Shown here: one piece after another, positions 52,236 to 61,450 of the stretch
Layout of the letters: the number at the start of each line of letters is the position of its first letter
Position numbering within the stretch: the stretch's first letter is position 1
Assembly: GCA_043808325.1 (NCBI GenBank)
Contig: JAZDEY010000083.1
Location: 155,428 to 219,427, forward strand
Length of the DNA: 64,000 bases
Reading direction: 5' to 3'
DNA from: JAZDEY01 sp043808325 [NCBI: Candidatus Eiseniibacteriota bacterium]
Lineage (GTDB): Bacteria; Arandabacterota; Arandabacteria; Arandabacterales
Position numbers and translations under genes: made by a program
Notes under the pieces: model-generated
Seen by the model: only the letters and a program-made list of their open reading frames with translations
Databases searched by the model: none
What the model was told of the DNA's origin: nothing

Positions 52236-53459
52236 TCAGTCCTTCCGGTACCAAGGGAGTGGTGGCATGATATATTCGATTTCAAGCCTGGGGGCAAGGT
52301 TGGGATGCCCATCTCCTGTCGAGACCAGCACAGCGTAATCGAGGTCGAATTTCTCGTTGGGTGATTTGATCACAAACCCATAACTCGTGACGAGCCCGGA
52401 CACAGCGGGTTGGATCAGGGCGGTCACCGTCATGCTGAAGCTAGGATCCAGGCTTAGCGTGTCGGCGACGAGTGCCGTGGTCCCGGCACCCTGCGATCCA
52501 TACTTGGTATGGAAGCCGGAAACCGTATCGAGCAGGGCATGGCACACCAAAGTCATCTCGTCGAATGATGAGAGATCCATGTCAGCTGTGAGCTTCAGTT
52601 TCGCACTGATCACGGTTGCCTCCCGGGGCAGCGTGGAAACATCGAACTTGATGAAGGTCCGCGCCGGGGCTCCGTTGGCACACGTGAGCAGGGTGTCCGG
52701 ACGAGGGACCATAAGCGTATCAACGAAACAGTCTTGATCGGGGGAGAGCTCGACATACACGGAGTCGGAATCAGATTCGACATAGGCTATCCTGAGCACG
52801 GGATGCACGGCAAAAGTAGTGTCTCCTCCCGCGGTCTTGCGCGTCGATAAGTCGTCGCGGGCAGCAAACTCGGCGATCACGTCCGAGGCGGTTTCATCCT
52901 GGAGCTTCACGGCGAGCCCCCAGTTGGGCGTCTGGTTCTTGACCCAGGAGGTCACCAGCGTGGTCACGTCGACCAGGGCTGAGTCGGTCGCAATCGTATC
53001 GGGGTCAGGAGACCCGAGTGAGAACACTCCGGCTTCGTCACCCAGGTCCTGCAGATCGACCCAGGCAAGATTCTTCAAGCCCACGCTATCGGGAACCGCG
53101 TAGACGCCGAAGATGCTGCTGGAATTTGGGCTCTCTATTCGGGTCGCGTAGAGGAAAAGAGTCGCTTTTGTGATGTTGACGGTGGAATCCGGAAGCGACG
53201 AGAACTGGAGCAGGGATCTCGATAGGTAGCCGCGCCAGTTCGAGACTACGAGCCTGGTCGAGGCCCACGTGCTGTCGGCGCTCTTCCCGAGACTGGCCGA
53301 GCTCTCAAAAGTACTCACTAAGGTTCCGGTTGCCAAAAGCGTGTCGGTTCCAAGACCGCCGATGAAATCCGGGGTGAATGACTCCTTCTGGCTGCAGCCG
53401 GCGGCAAGACCCAACAGCATCGCGAGGCTAGCGACGGCAAGTGTAAACTTAAGCGTCAT
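52236..53459 (-). CDS. Lipoprotein with DNRLRE-like domains
   Basis: The 407-aa product starts with a lipoprotein signal (LAVASLAMLLGLAAGC-type, lipobox L-A-A-G-C), so it is lipid-anchored. Two halves each resemble a DNRLRE-type beta domain: ASTRLVVSNWRGYLSRSLLQ with ITKATLFLYATRIESPNSSS, and RTFIKFDVSTLPREATVISA with KLKLTADMDLSSFDEM. DNRLRE domains occur in secreted polysaccharide-active and surface proteins. ATG at 53459 follows AAGG and gives a normal signal length; a TTG seven codons earlier is possible. It leads the operon with the two barrel genes. Confidence 0.7.
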   Translation of the reverse strand: MTLKFTLAVASLAMLLGLAAGCSQKESFTPDFIGGLGTDTLLATGTLVSTFESSASLGKSADSTWASTRLVVSNWRGYLSRSLLQFSSLPDSTVNITKATLFLYATRIESPNSSSIFGVYAVPDSVGLKNLAWVDLQDLGDEAGVFSLGSPDPDTIATDSALVDVTTLVTSWVKNQTPNWGLAVKLQDETASDVIAEFAARDDLSTRKTAGGDTTFAVHPVLRIAYVESDSDSVYVELSPDQDCFVDTLMVPRPDTLLTCANGAPARTFIKFDVSTLPREATVISAKLKLTADMDLSSFDEMTLVCHALLDTVSGFHTKYGSQGAGTTALVADTLSLDPSFSMTVTALIQPAVSGLVTSYGFVIKSPNEKFDLDYAVLVSTGDGHPNLAPRLEIEYIMPPLPWYRKD

Positions 53460-53602
53460 CCGTGGCCTTGTATCAACCAACCGCGAGTCTCCTTTGATCT
53501 GCCGTCGCGTTAGCGAGTATCCCCAACTTACGACACATTCGGGCGACTGTCAAGCGCTTACAAGCGCTCAAGGCGCGTCACCCCATATCACCCCACATGC
53601 CC

Positions 53603-53631
53603 TTGACAGACGGCCGAGCCTCAAGTACTAT
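53603..53631 (+). promoter_or_regulatory. Promoter of the tRNA(CAU)-tilS region
   Basis: TTGACA (53603-53608, perfect) and TACTAT (53626-53631, 4/6) are 17 nt apart, about 50 nt before the tRNA. Confidence 0.7.
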
Positions 53632-53680
53632 GATAGCGAAGAGCAATGATCTTGTGAAATCGAGTTTCCTGCGATTTGTT

Positions 53681-53757
53681 GGCGGTGTAGCTCAGTTGGC
53701 CAGAGCAGGAGAATCATAATCTCTGTGTCCGGGGTTCGAATCCCTGCACCGCCACCA
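53681..53757 (+). tRNA. tRNA with CAU anticodon (elongator Met or Ile2)
   Basis: A full cloverleaf: acceptor GGCGGTG/CACCGCC, D-stem GCTC/GAGC, anticodon stem GGAGA/TCTCT with loop ATCATAA (CAT at 53714-53716), T-stem CGGGG/CCCTG with one G-U pair, and encoded CCA. The acceptor does not start with the mismatch of initiator tRNA. CAU could be elongator methionine or isoleucine-2, which is recoded by lysidine; tilS lies 67 nt downstream on the same strand. Confidence 0.9.
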
Positions 53758-53824
53758 GGAATTTCATCTAAGAGGGCTGTCCACTGATACCACGGTCCGA
53801 CCCGAAGGAGCACACCTCGAAGCC

Positions 53825-55252
53825 ATGCTCCTGAGAACTGTCCGCACCACTATTGAGAGGTACGGAATGCTCACGGGCGGTGAGCTGGTGCTTGTAGCCG
53901 TCTCGGGGGGGGCCGATTCGGTTGCCCTGCTTCATCTGCTTAACTCCCTCAGAGGGACCTACCGCATAAGTCTCCGCGTCGCCCATCTCGAGCATGGTCT
54001 CCGGGGCGAAGAGTCGCTTGAGGATATGCGGTTCGTGGAATCCCTGTGCCGCGGCCTCGGCCTTCCCTTGACCGCGAGGCGTGCCGATATTGTCGGTCAC
54101 ACCGCGGCCAGCACGCTCTCCCTTGAAGCGGTGGCACGACAAGTCAGATATGCCTTTCTCAATGAGGTCCTCGTGGAGACCGGTGCAACCAAGATCGCTA
54201 CCGGCCACAATGCCAACGATCAGGCCGAGACCCTGCTCCTCAATCTTATGCGGGGAAGCGGGATCGCCGGCCTTCGCGGAATACGGCCGGCCATGCAGGG
54301 CACGATAATCCGGCCGCTGGTTGAGGCCAAGCGCAACGAGATTCTCATGTATCTTGAGGAGAAGGGACTGGGCTATCGAACCGACGCCTCCAACCTGGAC
54401 GACAGTTACGACAGGAACAGAGTGAGGATGACCCTGATCCCTTTGATCGAACGGGAATTCAACCCCCGGATCGTGGAGTCCCTTGTTAGGACGGCCGGCG
54501 TTTTCACTCTGGTCGCGGAGTACTTCGACGGCGAGGTGCGCGAGGTGATCCGGACGTGCTGCCAGTCCGAGGACGGCAGGGTAGCGATAAACCTGGAGCT
54601 CTTCGCAGCGGTGCCTCACGTGGTTAAGCTTTTCACGCTCTATTCGATCCTCCGCTCCCTCGAGGGTGACGATCAGGTGGTCTCATTCGACACCCTGAGC
54701 GCGCTCCTCAATATCGCCGGCCGGGCAAGGTCGGGCTCACGGGTCGACATAGGGTCGGGGATCGTCGCGGTTAAGGAATTCGATAGACTGACAATCGGGC
54801 GGGACCTCGCGCTCTCGGAGCCCTTTGAGGTGCCGCTCGAAATCCCGGGGGAGACCCGCATCCCCGCGGCTCGATGCACCTTCGAAGTCAGCATCCTTGA
54901 AAGCAGACCCGCATCCCCCGATATCTACCGAAGCGGGGAGGCTGCCTACTTTGATTCTGAGAGACTGGCGCTTCCCCTGGTCGCCAGAAATTGGCACGAA
55001 GGCGATAAGTTGGTCCCCTTCGGACTTTCCGGATCGAAGAAGGTGCACGATATCTTCATCGATGAAAAGATCCCGATAGGCGAGCGGGCCAGAATCGCGC
55101 TGGTCTGTGACAGGCATGATATTATATGGGTTGCCGGGGTGAGACGTGCGGAGAGAGCGAGGATCACCGACCAGACCAAGACCATCATGAAAATCGCTTG
55201 CAGGAAGGACGGGCAGAACCTTGGGACCGCAGATAAAAAAGGTACTGATTAG
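53825..55252 (+). CDS. tilS: tRNA(Ile)-lysidine synthase
   Basis: The 475-aa enzyme converts C34 of tRNA-Ile2(CAU) to lysidine, with ATP, so that it reads AUA codons. The PP-loop is LVAVSGGADSVALLHLL (SGGxDS). LRVAHLEHGLRGEESLEDM and ATGHNANDQAETLLLNLMRG-SGIAGLRGI follow, then the helical and C-terminal TilS domains that include ARNWHEGDKLVPFGLSGSKK and KVHDIFIDEKIP. Length is in the family range. The ATG at 53825 starts a normal N-terminus. The end overlaps hpt by 32 nt. Confidence 0.93.
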   Translation: MLLRTVRTTIERYGMLTGGELVLVAVSGGADSVALLHLLNSLRGTYRISLRVAHLEHGLRGEESLEDMRFVESLCRGLGLPLTARRADIVGHTAASTLSLEAVARQVRYAFLNEVLVETGATKIATGHNANDQAETLLLNLMRGSGIAGLRGIRPAMQGTIIRPLVEAKRNEILMYLEEKGLGYRTDASNLDDSYDRNRVRMTLIPLIEREFNPRIVESLVRTAGVFTLVAEYFDGEVREVIRTCCQSEDGRVAINLELFAAVPHVVKLFTLYSILRSLEGDDQVVSFDTLSALLNIAGRARSGSRVDIGSGIVAVKEFDRLTIGRDLALSEPFEVPLEIPGETRIPAARCTFEVSILESRPASPDIYRSGEAAYFDSERLALPLVARNWHEGDKLVPFGLSGSKKVHDIFIDEKIPIGERARIALVCDRHDIIWVAGVRRAERARITDQTKTIMKIACRKDGQNLGTADKKGTD

Positions 55253-55751
55253 CGAAGCCCAGATCAAGCGGCGCGTTAAGGAACTGGCCGAGGAGATAAG
55301 CCGCGATTATGCCGATCGGACTCCCACCCTGGTCAGCATTCTCAAAGGGGGCATAGTCTTCCTTACCGATCTTATGAGGGATCTCTCGGTGCTGCACGAA
55401 GTGGATTTCATGTCGGTTTCGAGCTACGATAGCGCCGTCGAGACATCCGGGGTGGTGAGGATCCTGGCCGACCTCAGCCGGAACATTGAGGGCAAGGACG
55501 TTCTGATTGTCGAGGATATTGTTGACTCCGGCTTGACTCTCGATTACATAAGACATATCCTGCTTGCGAGGCATCCTAGAAGTCTCAAGATCTGTACGCT
55601 GCTTGACAAGAAGGCGCGCAGGAGAATCGAGGTGCCCATAGACTATGTCGGGTTTGAGGTTCCCGACGAGTTCGTAATCGGTTACGGACTCGACTACCAG
55701 GAAAAATACAGGAACCTGCGCTACGTTGCGGTGATGGTTCCGAACGAGTAG
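55221..55751 (+). CDS. hpt: Hypoxanthine phosphoribosyltransferase
   Basis: The 176-aa salvage enzyme makes IMP and GMP from hypoxanthine and guanine with PRPP. TLVSILKGGIVFLTDLMRDL, VSSYDSAVETSG and the PRPP-binding VLIVEDIVDSGLTLDYI are present. The base-binding IDYVGFEVPDEFVIGYGLDY follows near the C-terminus. TTG at 55221 lies within tilS (32-nt overlap). The order tilS-hpt-ftsH is widespread in bacteria. It joins guaB, elsewhere in the window, in purine metabolism. Confidence 0.93.
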   Translation: MGPQIKKVLISEAQIKRRVKELAEEISRDYADRTPTLVSILKGGIVFLTDLMRDLSVLHEVDFMSVSSYDSAVETSGVVRILADLSRNIEGKDVLIVEDIVDSGLTLDYIRHILLARHPRSLKICTLLDKKARRRIEVPIDYVGFEVPDEFVIGYGLDYQEKYRNLRYVAVMVPNE

Positions 55752-55790
55752 ATTATGGGATGTGGGTCTGCGGGTAAGAGGCAGAGGAAA

Positions 55791-57950
55791 ATGGACGACG
55801 ACACCGGCACCAAGAAAAGCGGCAAGGACAAGCCGGAGCTGCACCGTGACGGCGGCAAGCGCGGCTACCTTGGAGAGAGCGGTAAGGGGCAGTACAAGCG
55901 TGGCCTGAGGGGCGGGCTTATCTGGATAGTTCTCTTTCTGATAACGCTGTTCGCGGTGTCCTTCCTTTGGAACCGTGACGTATCTCAGGTGGAGGTTTCC
56001 TACACCGTCATCAGGCAGCAGATCGACAGCGGCAATATAGCCTCAGTGGTGATAGACGACAAGGACGTACGGGGCGAGTTCAAACAGCAGGTGCCGATCA
56101 CGGAGAAGGGCCAGGTGCGAGAGGCCAAGCGCTTCAGAGTGTGGCTGCCTGCCGAGGACGCGTCGCTGCCCGATAAGATATGGGAGAAGAATCCGGGCAT
56201 CGAGGTGAAATCGAAGGGTGAGAAGAGCAACTGGGGTGGTTTCCTTCTCACCACTTTTGTTCCCATCATCTTCCTGGTGGGCATAATGATTCTAATGATG
56301 CGTCAGATGGAGGCGGGTGGCAACAGGGCCTTCTCCTTCGGGCGAAGCCGGGCCAAACTCATAATGGGTGACAAGCCCAAGGTGACCTTTGAAGACGTGG
56401 CGGGCGCCGATGAAGCCAAAGAGGAGCTCCAGGAAGTGATAGAGTTCCTGCGCGATCCGCGCAAGTTCCAGAGGCTGGGCGGGCGGATCCCCAAGGGCGT
56501 GCTGCTCCTGGGCGCTCCGGGAACGGGTAAGACTCTGCTTGCCCGGGCCGTGGCCGGAGAGGCCGACGTGCCGTTCTTCAGCATCAGCGGCTCGGACTTT
56601 GTTGAGATGTTTGTGGGTGTGGGGGCCTCGAGGGTACGAGATCTCTTCGACCAGGGCAAGAAGCATGCCCCCTGCATCGTATTCATCGATGAGATTGATG
56701 CCGTGGGAAGGCATCGCGGCGCCGGGCTGGGCGGCGGTCATGACGAGCGCGAGCAGACCTTGAACCAGCTACTGGTAGAGATGGATGGATTCGAATCCAA
56801 CGAAGGCGTGATTCTCCTGGCCGCTACCAACAGGCCCGATGTGCTTGATCCTGCGCTCCTGAGGCCCGGCAGGTTCGACCGGCAGATAGTGGTCGACATG
56901 CCCGACTTGAACGGCCGCGAAGGAATACTCAAGGTTCACACGCGAAAGATCCCGATGGCCGAGGACGTTCAATTGAGGACAATCGCAAGAAGCACGCCCG
57001 GGCTCTCGGGCGCCGATCTGGCCAACCTGGTGAACGAGGCGGCGCTTCTGGCCGCGCGCAATAATCAGAAGAATGTGACCATGAATGACCTGGAGGAGGC
57101 CAAGGATAAGGTGATGATGGGGCCGGAGAGGAAGAGTCTCCTAATCAACGAGGAAGAGAAGAAGCGGATAGCGTTTCACGAGGCCGGCCACGCCTTGGTT
57201 GCAAGCCTGATCCCGGGGGCCGATCCCCTTCACAAGGTCACTATCGTGCCCCGCGGCCGGGCGCTCGGCATGACTGCCCAGATACCGCTTGATGACAGGC
57301 ACAACTTCTCAAGGAGCATGCTCTTGGCGGAGATCGCGGTTTTCCTTGGGGGGCGGGCGGCCGAGAAGATCGTATTCAACGATCTTACCACCGGGGCCCA
57401 GGAGGACATCGAGAAGGCCACGAGCGTCGCCCACCGAATGGTTTGCGAGTGGGGCATGAGCGACGCCATGGGGCCTCTGACCTTCGGCGGGAAGGAGGAG
57501 ATGATATTCTTGGGGCGGGAGATTGCGCAGCACCGGGACTACAGTGAGCAGACGGCGGTCCTGATCGATAAGGAAGTGCGTAAGATTGTCGATGACGCCA
57601 GCGAGCGTGCCGAGAAGTATGTTTCTGATAATATTGAGAAACTGAAGGACCTCGCCAATGCTCTCCTGGAACGCGAGATCCTCAACAAGGACGAGATCGA
57701 TACGATCATACGGGGTGAGAAGCTGACCACCCCACTGAGGGGCGCTCAGGCGGCTAACTCTGCCAAGGCCGGACGAGAGGCGTCGGAGCGCGCTGCGTCG
57801 GAGCAAGCGGCATCGGAACAAGCTGCGTCGGAGCAAGCGGTTCGCGCTCAGGATCTCTTCCCGGTGGATGAAATCCAGGGAGCGGCCCGCACTTCGGAGC
57901 CGGGCCAGGAAATGGAGCCCGACAAGGCTCCAACCTCAGAAGGCAGCTAG
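55791..57950 (+). CDS. ftsH: ATP-dependent zinc metalloprotease FtsH
   Basis: The 719-aa membrane protease has a charged N-terminus, a first helix ([19 protein letters not shown]), a periplasmic domain, a second helix ([20 protein letters not shown]), and the AAA+ module. Walker A is [17 protein letters not shown], Walker [14 protein letters not shown], and the second region of homology ends in [16 protein letters not shown]. The M41 protease has HEAGH. It degrades membrane and regulatory proteins as a hexamer. The tail contains repeated ASEQA units ([20 protein letters not shown]). ATG at 55791 is preferred because AGAGGA lies 3 nt upstream; the frame also opens at 55755. Confidence 0.95.
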   Translation: MDDDTGTKKSGKDKPELHRDGGKRGYLGESGKGQYKRGLRGGLIWIVLFLITLFAVSFLWNRDVSQVEVSYTVIRQQIDSGNIASVVIDDKDVRGEFKQQVPITEKGQVREAKRFRVWLPAEDASLPDKIWEKNPGIEVKSKGEKSNWGGFLLTTFVPIIFLVGIMILMMRQMEAGGNRAFSFGRSRAKLIMGDKPKVTFEDVAGADEAKEELQEVIEFLRDPRKFQRLGGRIPKGVLLLGAPGTGKTLLARAVAGEADVPFFSISGSDFVEMFVGVGASRVRDLFDQGKKHAPCIVFIDEIDAVGRHRGAGLGGGHDEREQTLNQLLVEMDGFESNEGVILLAATNRPDVLDPALLRPGRFDRQIVVDMPDLNGREGILKVHTRKIPMAEDVQLRTIARSTPGLSGADLANLVNEAALLAARNNQKNVTMNDLEEAKDKVMMGPERKSLLINEEEKKRIAFHEAGHALVASLIPGADPLHKVTIVPRGRALGMTAQIPLDDRHNFSRSMLLAEIAVFLGGRAAEKIVFNDLTTGAQEDIEKATSVAHRMVCEWGMSDAMGPLTFGGKEEMIFLGREIAQHRDYSEQTAVLIDKEVRKIVDDASERAEKYVSDNIEKLKDLANALLEREILNKDEIDTIIRGEKLTTPLRGAQAANSAKAGREASERAASEQAASEQAASEQAVRAQDLFPVDEIQGAARTSEPGQEMEPDKAPTSEGS

Positions 57951-57953
57951 CGG

Positions 57954-58574
57954 ATGAAGAGGGCTCGGAAGAGGACCCCCAAGAAGACCTCAAAGAAGAC
58001 TCGCAAGCCCGCGCGTTTCGACCGCTCCAAGGTGGAGCGCGGCGTCGGCCTGATCCTCGAGGGCATAGGCGAGAACTCCTCCCGGGATGGCCTCAAAGAG
58101 ACGCCCCGACGCGTGTGCGACTTCTACGAGGAACTCCTTGCGGGCATGTGGGAGGATGCCGCCGGGCATCTCGAGCCCCTACGCACCGAGTATGACCACG
58201 ACCTGGTGATCGTGAAGAACATCAGGTTCACCTCAATCTGCGAGCATCATCTTCTGCCCTTCATCGGCACCGTCGGTGTTGCGTATATCCCGAAGGGTGG
58301 GCGGATCGTCGGAATAAGCAAGATCGTGAGGGCCGTGGACGTGGTCGCGGGACGGCTTCAGATTCAGGAGAGGATGACCAGCGAGATCGCAAACGTTATT
58401 GCGAAAGAGCTGAAGCCTGCCGGGGTCTTCATCATGGTCGAAGCCGAGCACCTGTGTATGACCGTCAGAGGCGTGAGGAAGCCCGGAACGCTTATCGTTA
58501 CTACCGAGGCCCGGGGCGTTCTCAAGCGGCCCGAGCGACAGGCCTTCGTGATCTCCTCGTTTTCAAGACAGTAG
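57954..58574 (+). CDS. folE: GTP cyclohydrolase I
   Basis: The 206-aa enzyme turns GTP into dihydroneopterin triphosphate, the first step to folate. RDGLKETPRRVCDFYEELL, the zinc-binding FTSICEHHLLPFIGTVGVAY, GISKIVRAVDVVAGRLQIQE and AEHLCMTVRGVRKPGTLIVT (the second zinc Cys) are all present. It has an unusual Lys/Arg-rich N-terminal extension of about 25 residues (MKRARKRTPKKTSKKTRKPA). It begins 3 nt after ftsH and shares the pathway with folP downstream. Confidence 0.95.
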   Translation: MKRARKRTPKKTSKKTRKPARFDRSKVERGVGLILEGIGENSSRDGLKETPRRVCDFYEELLAGMWEDAAGHLEPLRTEYDHDLVIVKNIRFTSICEHHLLPFIGTVGVAYIPKGGRIVGISKIVRAVDVVAGRLQIQERMTSEIANVIAKELKPAGVFIMVEAEHLCMTVRGVRKPGTLIVTTEARGVLKRPERQAFVISSFSRQ

Positions 58575-58719
58575 ACAAAGAGCCCCGGACATTCTATTCT
58601 CAAATCAAGACTCAGAACCGGGCTTAGCATCTGCGCCGGAGCGCGTGGTGGCCGAGGCGTCACACGGAATCCTATACTGATAGCGCGTATCGACAACCGG
58701 GAATGGAGTCGGTCGAAAG

Positions 58720-59583
58720 ATGAAGTTGACCTTAAGGAATCATGTGCTTGATCTCGGTGCGAAGTCCTACGTGATGGGGATTCTCAATGTTACGCCGGAT
58801 TCCTTCTGGGACGGGGGGCAATATGCAGCCGTCGAGCCGGCAATCCGGCGGGCGCGTGAGATGGTCGCCGAGGGAGCGGCCCTGATTGATGTGGGGGGCG
58901 AGTCCACGCGTCCGGGCTCGGACTTCGTGCCGGCGGAGGAGGAGATACGGCGGATCGCTCCCGTGGTCGAAGAACTGGTAGGGAGTCTGGGGATCCCGAT
59001 TTCAATCGATACGAGAAAGGCGCGGGTTGCCAGGGAGATGCTCGCCCGCGGCGCGCACATGATAAACGATGTGAGCGGGCTTCTCTTCGATCCCGTTATG
59101 GTTGAAGTCGCCAAGGAATTCGATGTTCCGGTCGTGGTGATGCACATGAGAGGCGTACCCGGGACGATGCAGCAGATGACCGGCTATGGGGACGTGGTCT
59201 CTGACGTGCGGCGGGAGCTTGCGGAGAGAGTCAGGTATGCCGAGGCGAGCGGGATTAGCCCTGAGAACATCTTGGTCGATCCCGGGATAGGTTTTGCAAA
59301 GACCGCCGAGCAGAGTCTCGAGATTCTGGCACGGCTCGACGAGTTTGCCGGTCTTGGCAAACCCATTGTGATAGGCCCTTCGATGAAGTCCTTTATGGGT
59401 AAGACCCTCGGACTTGAGCCCGGCGACAGGCGTGAAGCAACCATTGCCTGTTGCGTCATTGCCGCGACCAAGGGAGCAAGTATCCTTAGAGTGCATGACG
59501 TTGCCGGAGTGTCAAGAGCACTGGCTATGTTCGATCACGTCAGGAAGATGGAGCGGCCTCAAACTCAGAAGGTGGATCACTAA
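58720..59583 (+). CDS. folP: Dihydropteroate synthase
   Basis: The 287-aa TIM-barrel enzyme joins p-aminobenzoate to hydroxymethyl-dihydropterin pyrophosphate. Signature 1 is VMGILNVTPDSFWDGGQY. DVGGESTRPGSDFVPAEEEI, MINDVSGLLFDP, PVVVMHMRGVPGTMQ and VDPGIGFAKTAEQSLEIL follow, and the barrel ends in ILRVHDVAGV. It is the target of sulfonamides. ATG at 58720 follows a 145-nt gap after folE with a possible -10 (TATACT near 58672). Its stop overlaps cdaA by one base. Confidence 0.95.
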   Translation: MKLTLRNHVLDLGAKSYVMGILNVTPDSFWDGGQYAAVEPAIRRAREMVAEGAALIDVGGESTRPGSDFVPAEEEIRRIAPVVEELVGSLGIPISIDTRKARVAREMLARGAHMINDVSGLLFDPVMVEVAKEFDVPVVVMHMRGVPGTMQQMTGYGDVVSDVRRELAERVRYAEASGISPENILVDPGIGFAKTAEQSLEILARLDEFAGLGKPIVIGPSMKSFMGKTLGLEPGDRREATIACCVIAATKGASILRVHDVAGVSRALAMFDHVRKMERPQTQKVDH

Positions 59584-60329
59584 TGGCGCTGGTGGGCGGC
59601 TGGTGGTTTGACGTCCTCGACATAGCTATTGTTGCCTTCATCTTCTATAAGCTCTTTCAACTGATAAGGGGAACACGCGCTGCGCAGATGTTCCTGGGAC
59701 TCATAATCATCATCGCGGCGTCCTTCATTGCCGAATGGCTCCGGTTCGATGCCCTCAATTGGCTGATCTCGAGCCTAAAGACGGTATGGGTTGTGGCCTT
59801 CGTTATCATATTCCAGCCCGAGCTGCGGCGTATCCTTGCCCAGCTTGGTCAGAGCAGGTTCGTCAGGTACTTTGTCCGTTCCAAGCACCTTGCGGTGCTT
59901 GATGAGATCGCGCGCGCAGTTGCGGATCTGTCGCACCGTAAGATAGGCGCCTTGATCGTGATTGCCCGAGAGGCAAGCCTGCGGCAGTACATCGAAACCG
60001 GTACCCGCATCAACGCGAAAGTCACTTCCGAGCTCTTGGGTACAATCTTCACCCCCCAGACCCCGCTCCATGATGGGGCGTGCATAATAGTGCGAGAAGA
60101 GATCGTCGCCGCCGGCTGCATTCTCCCCCTGTCCGACAATCCGGTGCTGCCGGCCTCTATGGGGATGCGGCACCGAGCGGCATTGGGTCTCACCGAGGAG
60201 ACCGATGCGGTGGTGGTCGTCGTGTCGGGAGAAACGGGAAGGATCTCGGTCGCCGTTCGCAGCAACCTGAGGAAGAGCCTCGATACCGAAGGTCTGCGCG
60301 AAGTTCTTGAAGAGATTATGACGCCTTAG
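59583..60329 (+). CDS. cdaA: Diadenylate cyclase
   Basis: The 248-aa enzyme makes c-di-AMP from two ATP. Three N-terminal membrane helices (LDIAIVAFIFYKLFQLI, MFLGLIIIIAASFIAEWL, VWVVAFVIIFQPELRRIL) precede the DisA_N domain. Its catalytic motifs are FTPQTPLHDGACIIVREEIV (DGA) and GMRHRAALGLTEETDAVVVV (RHR). ATG overlaps the folP stop (TAATG). In many bacteria cdaR follows; here the next gene is on the other strand and its end overlaps cdaA by 4 nt, so the usual partner is missing. Confidence 0.93.
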   Translation: MALVGGWWFDVLDIAIVAFIFYKLFQLIRGTRAAQMFLGLIIIIAASFIAEWLRFDALNWLISSLKTVWVVAFVIIFQPELRRILAQLGQSRFVRYFVRSKHLAVLDEIARAVADLSHRKIGALIVIAREASLRQYIETGTRINAKVTSELLGTIFTPQTPLHDGACIIVREEIVAAGCILPLSDNPVLPASMGMRHRAALGLTEETDAVVVVVSGETGRISVAVRSNLRKSLDTEGLREVLEEIMTP

Positions 60330-60967
60330 GGGCCGTCGCGGCCGGCCAGACCCGCCTTGAGGCCTCCCCACGTTGTTTCGACCGTATGCGTAGAGCAGTC
60401 GCCTGGTGTCACGTCATCGGCGGACCGCGGGGCTATGCACCATGCGGGGCAAGGAAAGGGCCGAGGAGTCTTCATGCTTACCGCTATTCCGGTCACCGTA
60501 TAACATCCGTTTGAATCGGGAGGTGGGGCTATTCCCGTGTCCTGATCGAGATAGACTATGATCGGATCAGCGCCTCCGGCGGCCTCCATAAAGAGGTCGC
60601 CATTAGCGTCTCTCACACTGGATATGATCCGGAGGCCTCGCAGGGTTATGAGATTGCCCCCATAGGCTTCCGGGTACTCGCCGAAGTCCCGTGCCCTCAC
60701 CGTGACTGCCTCGACGTCGGCGCTCCTGCCGAGGGGCGTGATCCCCATGTTCTCAACGGCAAGATCGCCGAGGGTTGCAAGCCCTGTCTCCGGAAAGAAG
60801 TAGGCTCCGTTGGTGGCTCTCAGACAGCCGCGAACTTCCACCGAGTCTCCCAGGGCCAGATGCTCCTGCTCGCCATAGATCAGGACGCCGCAGGCGCGCT
60901 CTCTGATCCAGGCGAGAGGGACGCAATACGACCTCCTTTGAGTTCGAACTGGAGGCCGCCATCCCAT
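60326..60967 (-). CDS. OB-fold-like secreted-protein fragment, probably 5'-truncated
   Basis: A 213-residue frame whose main part looks like an OB-fold-like or DUF5689-like module: ACGVLIYGEQEHLALGDSVE, VRGCLRATNGAYFFPETG, LITLRGLRIISSVRDANGD and DPIIVYLDQDTGIAPPP. Such modules are found in secreted proteins of this kind of organism. There is no signal peptide and the first 25 residues do not look like a protein start, so the 5' part appears to be lost at the boundary with the phage genes. The stop overlaps cdaA by 4 nt in convergent orientation. Confidence 0.5.
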   Translation of the reverse strand: MGWRPPVRTQRRSYCVPLAWIRERACGVLIYGEQEHLALGDSVEVRGCLRATNGAYFFPETGLATLGDLAVENMGITPLGRSADVEAVTVRARDFGEYPEAYGGNLITLRGLRIISSVRDANGDLFMEAAGGADPIIVYLDQDTGIAPPPDSNGCYTVTGIAVSMKTPRPFPCPAWCIAPRSADDVTPGDCSTHTVETTWGGLKAGLAGRDGP

Positions 60968-61017
60968 GAGTTACCCCACACCTCAGTTTCTATTATCTCG
61001 ACCCCAGAAGCCTGGGG

Positions 61018-61449
61018 GTGAGGACACCTGCCTGGGCAGTTGGGGTGCTGCTCTGGGCTTCTCTGGTCATCGTGAGGGGGTGGTTGGGTATGTGGACCAG
61101 ACTGAGGGCATTGCCTCCCTACTTCGGCGGTACGCGGAGGCTCTTAGGTCGGATCTTCAAGCACATGCCCAAGCCGGATGAGGCGCCGGTCTTGGTCGAT
61201 GCCTTCCTAGACGGCGGGGCTGTGTCGCTCTTTGGAAAGGGCAGAGGCTACCGTGTGACCGCTAACGTGTTCTTGGTGCTTACAGATAGCCGTAGGAGAT
61301 TACAGGAAGTGCACAGTGCCGACTGGGGCGCAGGCTCGTACGCTGGCTACAGGAGATGTCAGGAGAATTGTCGGAGACTCCGGCTATTGGCGGGTTCGGA
61401 AGCTACCGTTGGCACACCGCAGGCATCGGAAAGGGCGAGGGCGCATTAG
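61018..61449 (+). CDS. Putative phage protein of unknown function
   Basis: A 143-aa frame that starts with GTG and has a hydrophobic N-terminus (AVGVLLWASLVIVRGWL) followed by a basic region (RRLLGRIFKHMPKPDEAPVL). No family is recognised. Its TAG stop is separated by one base from the ATG of the small terminase-like gene, as in a packed phage operon. The start is uncertain; an ATG at 61090 is also possible. Confidence 0.4.
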   Translation: MRTPAWAVGVLLWASLVIVRGWLGMWTRLRALPPYFGGTRRLLGRIFKHMPKPDEAPVLVDAFLDGGAVSLFGKGRGYRVTANVFLVLTDSRRRLQEVHSADWGAGSYAGYRRCQENCRRLRLLAGSEATVGTPQASERARAH

Positions 61450-61450
61450 T

